In this document: positions 1 to 6,982 of the stretch, one piece after another
Numbering within the stretch: position 1 is the stretch's first letter
How the letters are laid out: every line of letters starts with the position of its first letter
From: an uncultured Alkaliphilus sp.
GTDB lineage: Bacteria > Bacillota > Clostridia > Peptostreptococcales > Natronincolaceae
DNA: 47,281 nt
NCBI GenBank assembly: GCA_938074565.1
Contig: CALJEQ010000042.1
Coordinates: 1 to 47,281, forward strand
Direction of reading: 5' to 3'
Translations under genes and position numbers: made by a program
Notes under the pieces: model-generated
Told to the model about the DNA's origin: nothing
Seen by the model: only the letters and a program-made list of their open reading frames with translations
Databases searched by the model: none

Positions 1-137
1 ACCTCAGACCGAGGTTTTGCCTAAGGCTTCCTTCAGATTCCACCTCACGGTGGACACCCTTGCCTTCGGCTAGTGGTTCCCACTACCAAGCCCACAGCGG
101 ACTTTCACCGCCAAGTTATCGCCCATGCTGGGCACAC
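1..137 (-). mobile_element. Group IIC intron, 5' end (partial, runs off the window)
   Basis: Read on the minus strand from position 137, the sequence starts GTGTGCCCAGCATGGGCG, the GUGYG 5' splice-site consensus of group II introns. It continues with domain I landmarks of bacterial class C introns: a GGTGAAAGTCCGC block, AAGGGTGTCC, then AATCTGAAGGAAGC and GGCAAAACCTCGG. From memory this closely resembles the start of the Oceanobacillus iheyensis IIC intron. Only about 137 nt are present, so the maturase and domains IV-VI lie outside the window. The insertion point follows a stem-loop at 144-176, as expected for class C introns, which home to terminator-like hairpins. Confidence 0.88.
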
Positions 138-143
138 AAGATG

Positions 144-176
144 AACTAAACAGCTAACAGACTTAGCTGTTTAGTT
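144..176 (-). terminator. Perfect 14-bp stem-loop at intron insertion site (probable terminator)
   Basis: On the minus strand AACTAAACAGCTAA (176-163) pairs perfectly with TTAGCTGTTTAGTT (157-144) around a GTCTG loop. The stop codon of the upstream small ORF lies inside the 5' arm. Only CATCTT separates the stem from the intron 5' end at 137, so any U tract has been displaced or interrupted by the intron. It probably served as terminator of the small ORF and as recognition hairpin for intron homing. Confidence 0.7.
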
Positions 177-345
177 TTTTAATCATTTCCTTTAATTTTT
201 CTGTGTCAATATCATCACTAATTAGTTTTTTAGCTTTTTCTTTAACCAAATCTAATGTCTCTTTCTTTTCTTTAACTTTTTCTTCCACTAAATTTTTTTT
301 GTTTATTTTACATCCCACACCAAACCCTCTTTTCTGTTGTATCAT
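163..345 (-). CDS. Small charged hypothetical protein
   Basis: This is a 60-codon ORF whose product is very Lys/Glu-rich, with a predicted helical C-terminal half (VKEKKETLDLVKEKAKK) that could form a coiled coil. I do not recognise a family. The ATG at 345 has no visible ribosome binding site. An in-frame GTG at 318 is preceded by AGAGGG with a 6-nt spacer and would give a 51-residue product starting MGCKINKKN; this is the likelier start. The stop codon falls inside the hairpin that borders the intron. Low sequence complexity makes the coding call uncertain, but the hairpin right at its end supports a real transcription unit. Confidence 0.4.
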   Translation of the reverse strand: MIQQKRGFGVGCKINKKNLVEEKVKEKKETLDLVKEKAKKLISDDIDTEKLKEMIKKLNS

Positions 346-652
346 TCACATATAGTGATTATATTTGTTATTATAATTAGAATATCTTTTTTAGTCAAAA
401 CGCTGGTTTTATAACCAAGCAGTTTTTTTATCGTTTTTTACATAAAAATTTTAGGGTTTTTTTAATAAATTATAGGTGTTTTTAATCAGTTGACTTGTTT
501 ATTAAGTTGTATTTTAATTTTTTTAAAAATTTTATACACTAAATGCAACTTTTTACTTTTAAATGTGGGTTAAAATATAACAAAAAAAAATGTAAGTATT
601 TTTTTGAAATTGCTTATAACTTTACATTTTATCCACAATATGTGAGTTAATC
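346..652. other. AT-rich spacer without a recognisable gene
   Basis: This stretch is extremely AT-rich with many A and T runs. No ORF with a ribosome binding site, no tRNA-like cloverleaf and no strong promoter were found on either strand. One exact TTATCCACA (DnaA-box-like) occurs at 629-637, alone. Confidence 0.6.
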
Positions 653-724
653 AAAAAAAAACACTTCTTTTCAATGCACTGAAACCGTTAGTTATAACAA
701 TTTAAATGACATGAAAAAAAGTGT
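653..724 (-). terminator. Long-loop hairpin with T9 tail, downstream of small membrane ORF
   Basis: On the minus strand ACACTTTTTTTCA (724-712) can pair with TGAAAAGAAGTGT (673-661) with one mismatch, and is followed directly by a run of eight or nine T residues (660-652). The loop is about 38 nt, longer than usual for an intrinsic terminator, so the call is tentative. Its position 25 nt downstream of the 36-residue ORF at 749-859 fits a terminator. Confidence 0.4.
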
Positions 725-748
725 ATATTTTTAAAAAACTGTAATTCC

Positions 749-859
749 TTAATATAATATTTTATTTTCTTCCTCCTCTTGAATAATCATATAAACTTGT
801 CCCAAGTTCCAGATAACAATTGAAAATACCAATAACACTGTAACTATTTTTAAAAACAT
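749..859 (-). CDS. Small single-pass membrane protein (36 aa)
   Basis: A short ORF begins at ATG 859 and is preceded by an excellent ribosome binding site, AGGAGGGGG, with a 6-nt spacer. The product begins MFLKIVTVLLVFSIVIWNLG, a hydrophobic helix over residues 2-18, and then has an acidic tail (QEEEENK). This is the layout of a single-pass membrane miniprotein with the tail on one face. It is bordered downstream by a T-tailed hairpin, so it may be monocistronic. I recognise no family. Strong ribosome binding site plus membrane helix make it more credible than its length suggests. Confidence 0.6.
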   Translation of the reverse strand: MFLKIVTVLLVFSIVIWNLGQVYMIIQEEEENKILY

Positions 860-1048
860 TTTTATCCCCCTCCTAGTTTATCAATTACCTTCTTCATTTG
901 TTATAATCCCAATACCTTATTTATTATACTAGTATCAAACTGTAAAAAATGTAGAATTCTGTAAAACACAAAAATATTTTTTTATTTTATTCTTCATTGC
1001 ATAGTAGGGTGGGTACATACATTTATTATTAAGTATAGATTTTTATAT

Positions 1049-1081
1049 AAAAATACCCCCTTGAATATCTTAAAGGGGGTA
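1049..1081 (-). terminator. Intrinsic terminator of the ars operon
   Basis: On the minus strand the arms TACCCCCT (1081-1074) and AGGGGGTA (1061-1054) form a GC-rich stem, followed by TTTTTATATA. It lies 26 nt after the stop codon of the last ars-operon gene. Confidence 0.85.
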
Positions 1082-1106
1082 ATCAGTGAGTAATTTATCT
1101 ACTTTT

Positions 1107-1430
1107 TTACTTTTTATCTAAAGCATTAATAATAGCATCAATATTAACTTCTCCACTGGAGATAACTTCTTCACCAAAGCATACCAAAGGAATGGATACT
1201 TCTTGTGCTTCAATTTTTTTCTTTATTTGTGGTAACGAATCTAAACCCTTTGAAAACAAATCTATAAACTTAAAAGACTCTACCTTATGACCTAACTCTT
1301 TTTGTTGTATATTAGCCTTTAAGTCTTGTAAATCATCTAATATCGTTCTAGTTGGTTCACAACTATCATTTGGCCCACAACAACAACCCGCTGGTCTTAA
1401 TCCAATAACATAAATACTTACTTTTTCCAT
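1107..1430 (-). CDS. Small Cys-rich thioredoxin-fold-like protein at the end of the ars operon
   Basis: The 107-residue product has an N-terminal hydrophobic strand, then a cluster of Cys (AGCCCGPNDSCEPTR) around residues 14-26, a helical middle and a C-terminal IPLVCFGEEVISSGEVN segment. That last segment resembles the cis-Pro, strand and gly turn of small thioredoxin-like folds. It is not ArsD, although the Cys cluster recalls it, and lacks the ArsC active-site layout. The start chosen is ATG 1430, because GGAGG with an 8-nt spacer precedes it; an ATG at 1445 has no such site. It is the last gene of arsR-arsD-arsA1-arsA2-acr3. A role in binding or passing trivalent arsenic or antimony is inference from context and the Cys cluster. 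Confidence 0.7.
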   Translation of the reverse strand: MEKVSIYVIGLRPAGCCCGPNDSCEPTRTILDDLQDLKANIQQKELGHKVESFKFIDLFSKGLDSLPQIKKKIEAQEVSIPLVCFGEEVISSGEVNIDAIINALDKK

Positions 1431-1501
1431 TTTTTTAACCTCCATTTTTTATAGTTTTTTAATAATCTTTTTTATTTGTTTTTTATTTTTCAAAATCTAC
1501 T

Positions 1502-2569
1502 CTATTTACCTAATTGAGGCTCTTTAAACCAATGCCTTGTGTTGTTGGCAAACCTTACTAAAGCCAACATTAATGGTACTTCCACCAATACCCCCACCAC
1601 TGTAGCAAGAGTTGCACCAGAATTTAAACCAAATAGAGAAATGGCAACAGCAACAGCTAGTTCAAAGAAGTTACTAGCACCAATCATCCCCGCTGGTGCT
1701 GCCACACTATGGGATAACTTCCATGCCTTAGCCCATCCATAGGCAATGGCAAATATAAATATAGTTTGAATAATAAGAGGTACTGCTATTAATCCAATGT
1801 GTAAAGGATTTTGTAAAATAACATCTCCTTGGAAAGCAAAAATAATGATTAAAGTTAATAAAAGTCCAATTATTGTAATGTTTTTAAACTTATTTAAAAA
1901 TACATTCTCAAAGTATTCTATTCCTTTACTCTTAACAACATAATTTCTTGATAAAAATCCTGCCACCAATGGAATAACAATAAATAAAATTACAGAAAGA
2001 ATTAATGTATCATACGGTACAACAACATTAGAAACACCTAATAGAATAGCTACAATTGGTGTAAAGGCAAATAATAATATTAGATCATTTACCGCCACTT
2101 GAACCAACGTATAAGCAGCATCTCCTTTTGTTAAATGACTCCATACAAAAACCATAGCTGTACATGGTGCTGCCCCTAATAAAACTGCTCCTGCTAAATA
2201 GTCGGAAGCCAAGTCAATAGGAATTAAGTTTTTAAAAACTACTTTAAAGAAAAACCCAGCTATTAAAAACATTGTAAAAGGTTTAATTAGCCAGTTGGTA
2301 ACACAAGTAACAATAAGACCCTTTGGTTTTTTTGTTGCCTCAACAATACTGGTAAAATCAATTTTTAACATCATAGGATAAATCATTAACCAAATTAAAA
2401 TAGCCACGGGTATAGATACTTGTGCATACTCAAATTTTGCAAGAGTTTGCGGAATTATCGGTAAAAATTGTCCGATAGCAACCCCCACCACTATACATAA
2501 TGCCACCCACACAGTTAAATATCTACTGAAAAAATCTAGCCCAGCTTCTTTTTGTTGCTTATTTGACAT
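1502..2569 (-). CDS. acr3: Arsenite efflux permease Acr3
   Basis: The 355-residue protein has about ten hydrophobic segments and matches the Acr3 (BART superfamily) arsenite permease family in length and motifs: WLMIYPMMLKIDF in the third helix, and LGAAPCTAMVFVWSHL, which carries the conserved Cys required for As(III) transport. Later helices include GMIGASNFFELAVAVAISLFG. Acr3 exports arsenite (and often antimonite) across the cytoplasmic membrane. Downstream of two ArsA genes it may be energised by ATP through ArsA, though Acr3 can also work with the proton motive force. It sits 110 nt after arsA2, a somewhat long gap with a weak T-rich segment, but the same strand and no obvious terminator suggest one operon. 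Confidence 0.93.
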   Translation of the reverse strand: MSNKQQKEAGLDFFSRYLTVWVALCIVVGVAIGQFLPIIPQTLAKFEYAQVSIPVAILIWLMIYPMMLKIDFTSIVEATKKPKGLIVTCVTNWLIKPFTMFLIAGFFFKVVFKNLIPIDLASDYLAGAVLLGAAPCTAMVFVWSHLTKGDAAYTLVQVAVNDLILLFAFTPIVAILLGVSNVVVPYDTLILSVILFIVIPLVAGFLSRNYVVKSKGIEYFENVFLNKFKNITIIGLLLTLIIIFAFQGDVILQNPLHIGLIAVPLIIQTIFIFAIAYGWAKAWKLSHSVAAPAGMIGASNFFELAVAVAISLFGLNSGATLATVVGVLVEVPLMLALVRFANNTRHWFKEPQLGK

Positions 2570-2679
2570 TTATTATTCCCCTTTCTTATTTAAAGGAAAT
2601 TGCCCTACTATTACTTAGGTGTTTTTGACAATTTCCTTAAATTACTTTTCTTTTCATCTAAAGTGAAATACTACACCCA

Positions 2680-3570
2680 TTATTCATAAAGTACATAAGC
2701 TGCTTCTTTTAGAGTATTCAAACCCTTTATTTCCTCTGCTAATAGAGGCATTTGTAAAATTTCGCAATTAAACTTGTCATATATTACATTTAAATGTTTT
2801 TCCTGCATAGTTCTACGTTTTTTAAAATATTCAGTTGTACAAACTTCCTCAGGTAAAACAAGGTTCGCCACCACCAATTGTGTTTCTATTTCTGCTCCTT
2901 TAAGCTCTTGTATCGCCCTATAGGCTTCTTGTATAGGTGTATTTTCAGGATACAATACGAAACTAAATGTGGTTTGTTGTTTATCCCTCATTCTTTTAAT
3001 TACTCTTTTAAAACGCTCTTGAGCCTTCAAATCCCCTTCATTAACCGTATTCATGGCAGACTTTAGCTCTATTTGTTTCTCCCAACTCATGGGGAGTTCT
3101 AGCAATCTTAATGTATGACCTGTAGGGGCTGTGTCAAATATTATTACGTCATATTCATCTGCATCGGCATAATCTATAAAGCGATCAAAAGATGCCATTT
3201 CTTCTGTACAGGGTGAATCCAATTCTTCATGGAGGGCCTTCATCATATCATCAGAATAATTATTACCCTCAGCCTCTTTAATTATTTGGTTTTTATAGAC
3301 CTCAGCTGCCTTCTTAGGGTCAATCTTTAAAGCAAATAAATTTTCTATCCCTTTAATTTCTGTAACTTGTTCCTCTACTGGTTGCTCAAATACGTCTGCT
3401 AAATGGGAAGCAGGGTCTGTGGTTAACAATAAAGTTTTGTACCCCTTCATGGCTAAATATACTGATGTAATACACGACATTGAAGTTTTCCCCACGCCAC
3501 CTTTTCCTGCAAAAAAAACGAGTTTCGGTTTTTCCTCTGTTGGTATTATTACTTTAGTTTGTGGTTTCAA
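2680..3570 (-). CDS. arsA: Arsenite-stimulated ATPase ArsA, second (A2-like) half protein
   Basis: The 296-residue protein is a single ArsA/GET3-type P-loop ATPase domain. It has the deviant Walker A motif AGKGGVGKTS at residues 21-30, the switch segment LLLTTDPASHLADVFEQ, a Cys at about 121 (LDSPCTEEMASFDRF) and the ArsA signature DTAPTGHTLRLLELP. Enterobacterial ArsA is one chain with two such halves; here they are separate genes. This one keeps the metal-site Cys equivalent to Cys422 of the E. coli A2 half but has no Cys in the helix where A1 carries Cys172, so it looks like the A2 half. Its start overlaps arsA1 by 17 nt, implying translational coupling and a 1:1 heterodimer that energises the exporter. 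Confidence 0.92.
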   Translation of the reverse strand: MKPQTKVIIPTEEKPKLVFFAGKGGVGKTSMSCITSVYLAMKGYKTLLLTTDPASHLADVFEQPVEEQVTEIKGIENLFALKIDPKKAAEVYKNQIIKEAEGNNYSDDMMKALHEELDSPCTEEMASFDRFIDYADADEYDVIIFDTAPTGHTLRLLELPMSWEKQIELKSAMNTVNEGDLKAQERFKRVIKRMRDKQQTTFSFVLYPENTPIQEAYRAIQELKGAEIETQLVVANLVLPEEVCTTEYFKKRRTMQEKHLNVIYDKFNCEILQMPLLAEEIKGLNTLKEAAYVLYE

Positions 3571-4462
3571 TCTGTTTCACCACCTTTTGTTGTGTATATA
3601 GCATTTCTCCAACTTCTCTAATTATTTCTACACCCCTAATTTCTTCAGCCAACAGATACATCTTTAACTTAGGAAGTTGTATAGTTTCATTTATTTGTTG
3701 TATATATTTTTTTTGCATTTCACCCCGTTTTATAAAGAAGGTATTTTGCAATTCTTCTTCTGGTATAATGCCATTAACAATTACCATACTGGTATGGATT
3801 CCTATTTCTTTTAATTCTTTAGCTGAACGATGGGTTTCTTGAATAGGGGTTGCTTCTGGCTGTAGGACGAATATGAAATTAGTAGTTTCTTTGTTTTGAA
3901 GTAACGCCACAGCTCTGTCATATTTTTCCTTTGAAGCCATAATGTTTTCTACTGGCCCCATACAAGTCTGTCCCATGCCCTTTGCACTTTCTTCAATATG
4001 TTTAGACCAATCAACAGGTAGTTCCAGTAGACGAATAGTGTGTCCAGTTGGTGCTGTATCAAAAATCACCAGTTGATAATCGTCTCTATCCATAAAATCT
4101 GTAAACTTATCGAAAGTAGCCATTTCCTCTGTACATGGAGAGTTTAACTGTTCCTCCATAATTTTTACAAACTCATCACCAAAGGTTTCTCTAATAGGGG
4201 CTAATGCCTTTTCTCTGTACTCTGCTGTTGCCTCATCACTATCTATTTCCATTGCGTAAAGATTATTAACACCATTTATGGCAGTTATTTTATGACCTAT
4301 CTCCTGTTCAAAAACATCCGATAAGTTAGCAGCTGGATCTGTTGTAACCAACAATGTATTTATTCCTTTTTCTGCATAATACACTGCTGTTGCAGATGCC
4401 ATAGAAGTCTTTCCTACACCACCTTTACCAGAAAAAAATATATACTTTGGTAGTTTCTCCAT
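3554..4462 (-). CDS. arsA: Arsenite-stimulated ATPase ArsA, first (A1-like) half protein
   Basis: The 302-residue single-domain ATPase has Walker A SGKGGVGKTS at residues 11-20, TDPAANLSDVFEQ, DTAPTGHTIRLLELP near 135-149, and Cys110 (NSPCTEEMATFDKF) and Cys167 (GQTCMGPVENI). These match Cys113 and Cys172 of the E. coli A1 half, which with Cys422 of A2 form the metalloid site. It therefore appears to be the unfused A1 partner of the gene that follows and overlaps it. It starts 2 nt after arsD; a GGAGG site lies in the arsD stop region. ArsD normally passes As(III) to this site. Confidence 0.93.
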   Translation of the reverse strand: MEKLPKYIFFSGKGGVGKTSMASATAVYYAEKGINTLLVTTDPAANLSDVFEQEIGHKITAINGVNNLYAMEIDSDEATAEYREKALAPIRETFGDEFVKIMEEQLNSPCTEEMATFDKFTDFMDRDDYQLVIFDTAPTGHTIRLLELPVDWSKHIEESAKGMGQTCMGPVENIMASKEKYDRAVALLQNKETTNFIFVLQPEATPIQETHRSAKELKEIGIHTSMVIVNGIIPEEELQNTFFIKRGEMQKKYIQQINETIQLPKLKMYLLAEEIRGVEIIREVGEMLYTQQKVVKQIETTN

Positions 4463-4464
4463 TA

Positions 4465-4794
4465 TTACGCCTCCTTTAGCTTAATAACTTCTCCTTTAAT
4501 TTCTTCGTAAGATAGATAACCCTTTTCCTTTACAATAACCCCATTAATAGTTGTAATTGGTAAAAACTCAGTCTTATGTTCTTTTACCTTTAAGAAAACT
4601 TCTTGATTTTTCATAAATTGTTGGGGTTGAAAATTCATAGTGTATCGATTAATCTTTACTTCTTCAAACTCTTTTTCCATTTTTAATATAGTATCTTGCA
4701 ATTCAATTAATTTTTGGTCTGGAGAAGGCCCACATATTCCTGTACTACAACACATAGGTCCTTCATAAATATTTATTTCAATTGTTTTTTCCAT
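4465..4794 (-). CDS. arsD: ArsD arsenic metallochaperone
   Basis: The 109-residue protein has the ArsD hallmark near the N terminus, EGPMCCSTGICGP, giving Cys15, Cys16 and Cys21, the counterparts of Cys12, Cys13 and Cys18 in E. coli ArsD. The rest has a thioredoxin-like fold pattern ending LPITTINGVIVKEKGYLS. ArsD binds trivalent As/Sb (probably from thiol carriers), hands it to ArsA and acts as a weak co-repressor. A GGAGG site sits just upstream of the ATG. It lies 12 nt after arsR and 2 nt before arsA1, the classic arsRDA order. Confidence 0.94.
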   Translation of the reverse strand: MEKTIEINIYEGPMCCSTGICGPSPDQKLIELQDTILKMEKEFEEVKINRYTMNFQPQQFMKNQEVFLKVKEHKTEFLPITTINGVIVKEKGYLSYEEIKGEVIKLKEA

Positions 4795-4806
4795 TTAATA
4801 CCCCTC

Positions 4807-5130
4807 CTATTTTCTTCTAGTTTCATCACAATCACAAAGAGAAGTTATACCAGCATAAGTATTACTACCACAAGTTATTTCTTTAATGAATTGACACATC
4901 ACATCTACCTTTTCTTTGCTAATAAAATAAAACATCCACTTACCTCTTTTTTCACTCTCTACTAATCCCGATTGCATTAATACCTTCATATGATGGGAAA
5001 TGGTGGGTTGTGTTAACTGGAATTGATCCTGTATATCACATGCACAAAGTTCGCCATTTGAAAGCATTTGAAGTATTTTTATTCTATTTTCATCAGATAG
5101 TGCTTTAAATATTTCAACCAAATCCTTCAT
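4807..5130 (-). CDS. arsR: ArsR-family metalloid-responsive repressor
   Basis: This 107-residue winged-helix regulator starts MKDLVEIFKALSDENRIKIL. It carries the ELCACDI motif in the recognition region, equivalent to the ELCVC As(III)-binding motif of ArsR, followed by the recognition helix TQPTISHHMKVLMQSGLV. The C terminus adds more Cys (TSLCDCDE), which could join the metal site. The start at 5130 is fixed by GGGAGG with a 7-nt spacer; extending to 5199 would run through the promoter and operator. It is first in the operon and should repress it until arsenite or antimonite binds. Confidence 0.93.
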   Translation of the reverse strand: MKDLVEIFKALSDENRIKILQMLSNGELCACDIQDQFQLTQPTISHHMKVLMQSGLVESEKRGKWMFYFISKEKVDVMCQFIKEITCGSNTYAGITSLCDCDETRRK

Positions 5131-5143
5131 TTTAACACCTCCC

Positions 5144-5199
5144 ATATATAGATATGTGTCTATATATATTTTATACCACAATACATAGATAATAGTCAA
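5144..5199 (-). promoter_or_regulatory. ars operon promoter and ArsR operator
   Basis: On the minus strand TTGACT (5199-5194) and TATAAA (5175-5170) are separated by 18 nt. Overlapping the predicted transcription start is a perfect inverted repeat, ATATATAGA at 5144-5152 and TCTATATAT at 5159-5167, with a 6-nt centre. Location between the -10 box and the arsR ribosome binding site fits autorepression by ArsR. Confidence 0.75.
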
Positions 5200-5429
5200 T
5201 GTGTTAGTAAAGAGTGTAAAAAAATAAATTTATTCAGAATTTTTTATATTTTTTAAATATTTCGCTTTATTTTTTTTGTTTTATGGTTTATAATATAATT
5301 AAATAGAATCCGGTAGTTCCCTCCAATCAATATAATCATTTTTTATTATCATTTACTATTTTTATTACACTTTTTAAACTTTTAATTGTACAAAAGAATT
5401 TAGTAAGAAAGGATGATGATCTCCTCAAT

Positions 5430-5501
5430 ATGACAAATACTGATCCACCAAAATTACAAGAAAATGATTGGTATAACTACTTCCGATTCTATTATAAATA
5501 A
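5430..5501 (+). CDS. Possible 23-residue peptide ORF
   Basis: ATG 5430 opens a 23-codon frame (MTNTDPPKLQENDWYNYFRF then YYK) whose stop abuts a strong terminator at 5500-5542. A TATAAT-like box lies upstream near 5290. There is no well-placed ribosome binding site (AAAGGA is about 15 nt upstream). The tight link of stop codon and terminator is the only real support; it may equally be untranslated RNA. Confidence 0.25.
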   Translation: MTNTDPPKLQENDWYNYFRFYYK

Positions 5502-5542
5502 AAACGGGTATCTTCATATTAAGTATGAAAGTACCCGTTTTT
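5500..5542. terminator. Strong bidirectional terminator
   Basis: The arms AAAAACGGGTA (5500-5510) and TACCCGTTTTT (5532-5542) pair perfectly, with further pairing of TTCATA and TATGAA inside. A and T runs on both sides allow termination on either strand; on the minus strand it ends the small membrane gene at 5565-5732. Confidence 0.85.
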
Positions 5543-5564
5543 ATTATTGCCTTATATTTAATTA

Positions 5565-5732
5565 TTATGATAGTCCTATTACTACACCTAAAATAAATAT
5601 CAAAATAGAAATAAGCACTAATATAACCTGCCATTTAGTGGTTTTAGACTTTTTATTAAGTACACGAAAAACTGGAGCTATTACCCCTATCACCATTCCA
5701 ATTAGTCCTACCGTCATTAAAATATTTGCCAT
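5565..5732 (-). CDS. Small two-helix membrane protein (55 aa)
   Basis: The ORF starts at ATG 5732 behind a clear AGGAGG with a 6-nt spacer. The product has two hydrophobic helices, residues 4-22 (ILMTVGLIGMVIGVIAPVF) and 36-54 (VILVLISILIFILGVVIGL), joined by a basic loop (RVLNKKSKTTKW), so the loop is probably cytoplasmic. A bidirectional terminator follows after about 20 nt. I recognise no named family; short two-helix proteins of this kind are common in Firmicutes. It is a separate transcription unit between tdk and the ars operon. Confidence 0.65.
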   Translation of the reverse strand: MANILMTVGLIGMVIGVIAPVFRVLNKKSKTTKWQVILVLISILIFILGVVIGLS

Positions 5733-5868
5733 ACGATGCCTCCTGTAAATACAAAAGAATTTAGTTAATAAGCTTTAATATGTAATATAAGCACTTATTA
5801 TTAGATAGTGTATATAGTATTTACTTATTTTATCATGGGCTTTCTAATTAAATAATAAAACATTAAGC

Positions 5869-6456
5869 TTATTTAATCACCTGATGACAGTTACGACATC
5901 TAGCTTCGTAAGACTCTAATGCACCTACTAAAATAATTGGGTCTGAATATTTTGCAGGTTGTCCATTAACTAAACGTTGAGTTCTAGTTGCTGGTGTTTT
6001 ACAAACCATACAAATAGCAGTAAGCTTTATAACTTGCTCGGCAATTGCCATTATTTTAGGCACTACCTCAAAGGGCTCTCCTCTAAAATCCATATCTAAA
6101 CCAGAACAAATTATTCTTTTTCCTCTATCCGCTAACTCTTGACAAACTTCTATAACTTCTTCCCCGAAAAATTGTACTTCATCTATTGCTAATACATCAA
6201 AATTTTCATTATTAATAACTGACATCATTTCTTCTGTATTTTCTACTGCAACACAAGGAAACTGCTTTCCATTATGGGAGTCAATACAGTCCTTTGAATA
6301 ACGTTTATCTATTCTAGGCTTAAATGCCAACACCTTCAAATCAGCAATTTTAGCTCGGTTTATACGTCGAATTAATTCCTCACTTTTGCCGGCATACATG
6401 GGTCCAACAATTATTTCGATACTTCCATTCTTGGAATACTCCATTATGTCAACCAC
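5869..6456 (-). CDS. tdk: Thymidine kinase
   Basis: The 195-residue protein is a type II (TK1-like) thymidine kinase that phosphorylates thymidine in the salvage pathway. It shows the Walker A motif GPMYAGKSEEL near residue 18, the Walker B region VLAIDEVQFF with the catalytic Glu in the adjoining segment, and a zinc site formed by CMVC and CRNC. The lasso region ends with the substrate-binding GALESYEARC. The start is GTG 6456 behind AAGGAGG with an 8-nt spacer; an internal ATG four codons on has no better site. The order rho-rpmE-tdk is conserved in many Clostridia. Confidence 0.95.
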   Translation of the reverse strand: MVDIMEYSKNGSIEIIVGPMYAGKSEELIRRINRAKIADLKVLAFKPRIDKRYSKDCIDSHNGKQFPCVAVENTEEMMSVINNENFDVLAIDEVQFFGEEVIEVCQELADRGKRIICSGLDMDFRGEPFEVVPKIMAIAEQVIKLTAICMVCKTPATRTQRLVNGQPAKYSDPIILVGALESYEARCRNCHQVIK

Positions 6457-6587
6457 TATCTTTTCCTCCTTAGAATCGTACTAATTTCATTATAGTTTAT
6501 AATACTAAAATATTAAAGTATGTTTTTATAAACCTTCTTAAAAAATATTACTTAAATATTTATTTTATTGTAAATTAGAATTTTACT

Positions 6588-6626
6588 AAAAAAAATCAAG
6601 GTTGGAAGTTACCTTCCAACCTTGAT
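6588..6626 (-). terminator. Intrinsic terminator after rpmE
   Basis: On the minus strand ATCAAGGTTGGAAG (6626-6613) pairs perfectly with CTTCCAACCTTGAT (6608-6595) over a 4-nt loop, followed by eight T residues. It lies about 18 nt after the rpmE stop. Confidence 0.9.
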
Positions 6627-6644
6627 AAATTCTTTAGAATAAAA

Positions 6645-6842
6645 TTACATACCAAATTTCTTATTGAATTTTTCAACACGTCCACCTTTTTCAACTGTTT
6701 TTTGCTTACCAGTAAAAAATGGATGACATTCTGAACAAATTTCAACTCTTATTTCTTTTTTAGTTGAAATACTTTTAAAACTGTTGCCACAAGCACAGTG
6801 AACTTCAACTTCATTAACTTCTGGATGAATATCCTTTTTCAT
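6645..6842 (-). CDS. rpmE: 50S ribosomal protein L31, zinc-binding form
   Basis: The 65-residue product starts MKKDIHPE and has the L31 signature [20 protein letters not shown]. Cys residues in HCACGNSF and ICSECHPF identify the zinc-binding (C+) form rather than the zinc-independent paralogue. The ATG at 6842 is preferred because GAGGTG lies 6 nt upstream; a GTG three codons earlier overlaps that site. It follows rho, with its own terminator downstream. Confidence 0.95.
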   Translation of the reverse strand: MKKDIHPEVNEVEVHCACGNSFKSISTKKEIRVEICSECHPFFTGKQKTVEKGGRVEKFNKKFGM

Positions 6843-6982
6843 TATCTTCACCTCTTCTTTCCATTGCGCTTATATATCTTTACAATTAAGTAAATTGTAT
6901 TTTAGCACTACTTTACTAGCCAATAGGCAAATAACTATTACATTATAGCATACAAAAATAATAGTTGCAACAAATAATTATA

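Noticed and set aside
629..637. Exact DnaA box TTATCCACA, with another (reverse) at 47109-47117
   Set aside because: Single isolated copies about 46 kb apart with no cluster, no dnaA/dnaN genes and no AT-rich unwinding context beyond the general composition; chance is enough.
5425..5634. 69-codon minus-strand frame overlapping the terminator at 5500-5542
   Set aside because: It runs through a strong bidirectional terminator and overlaps the better supported 55-residue membrane protein in another frame.
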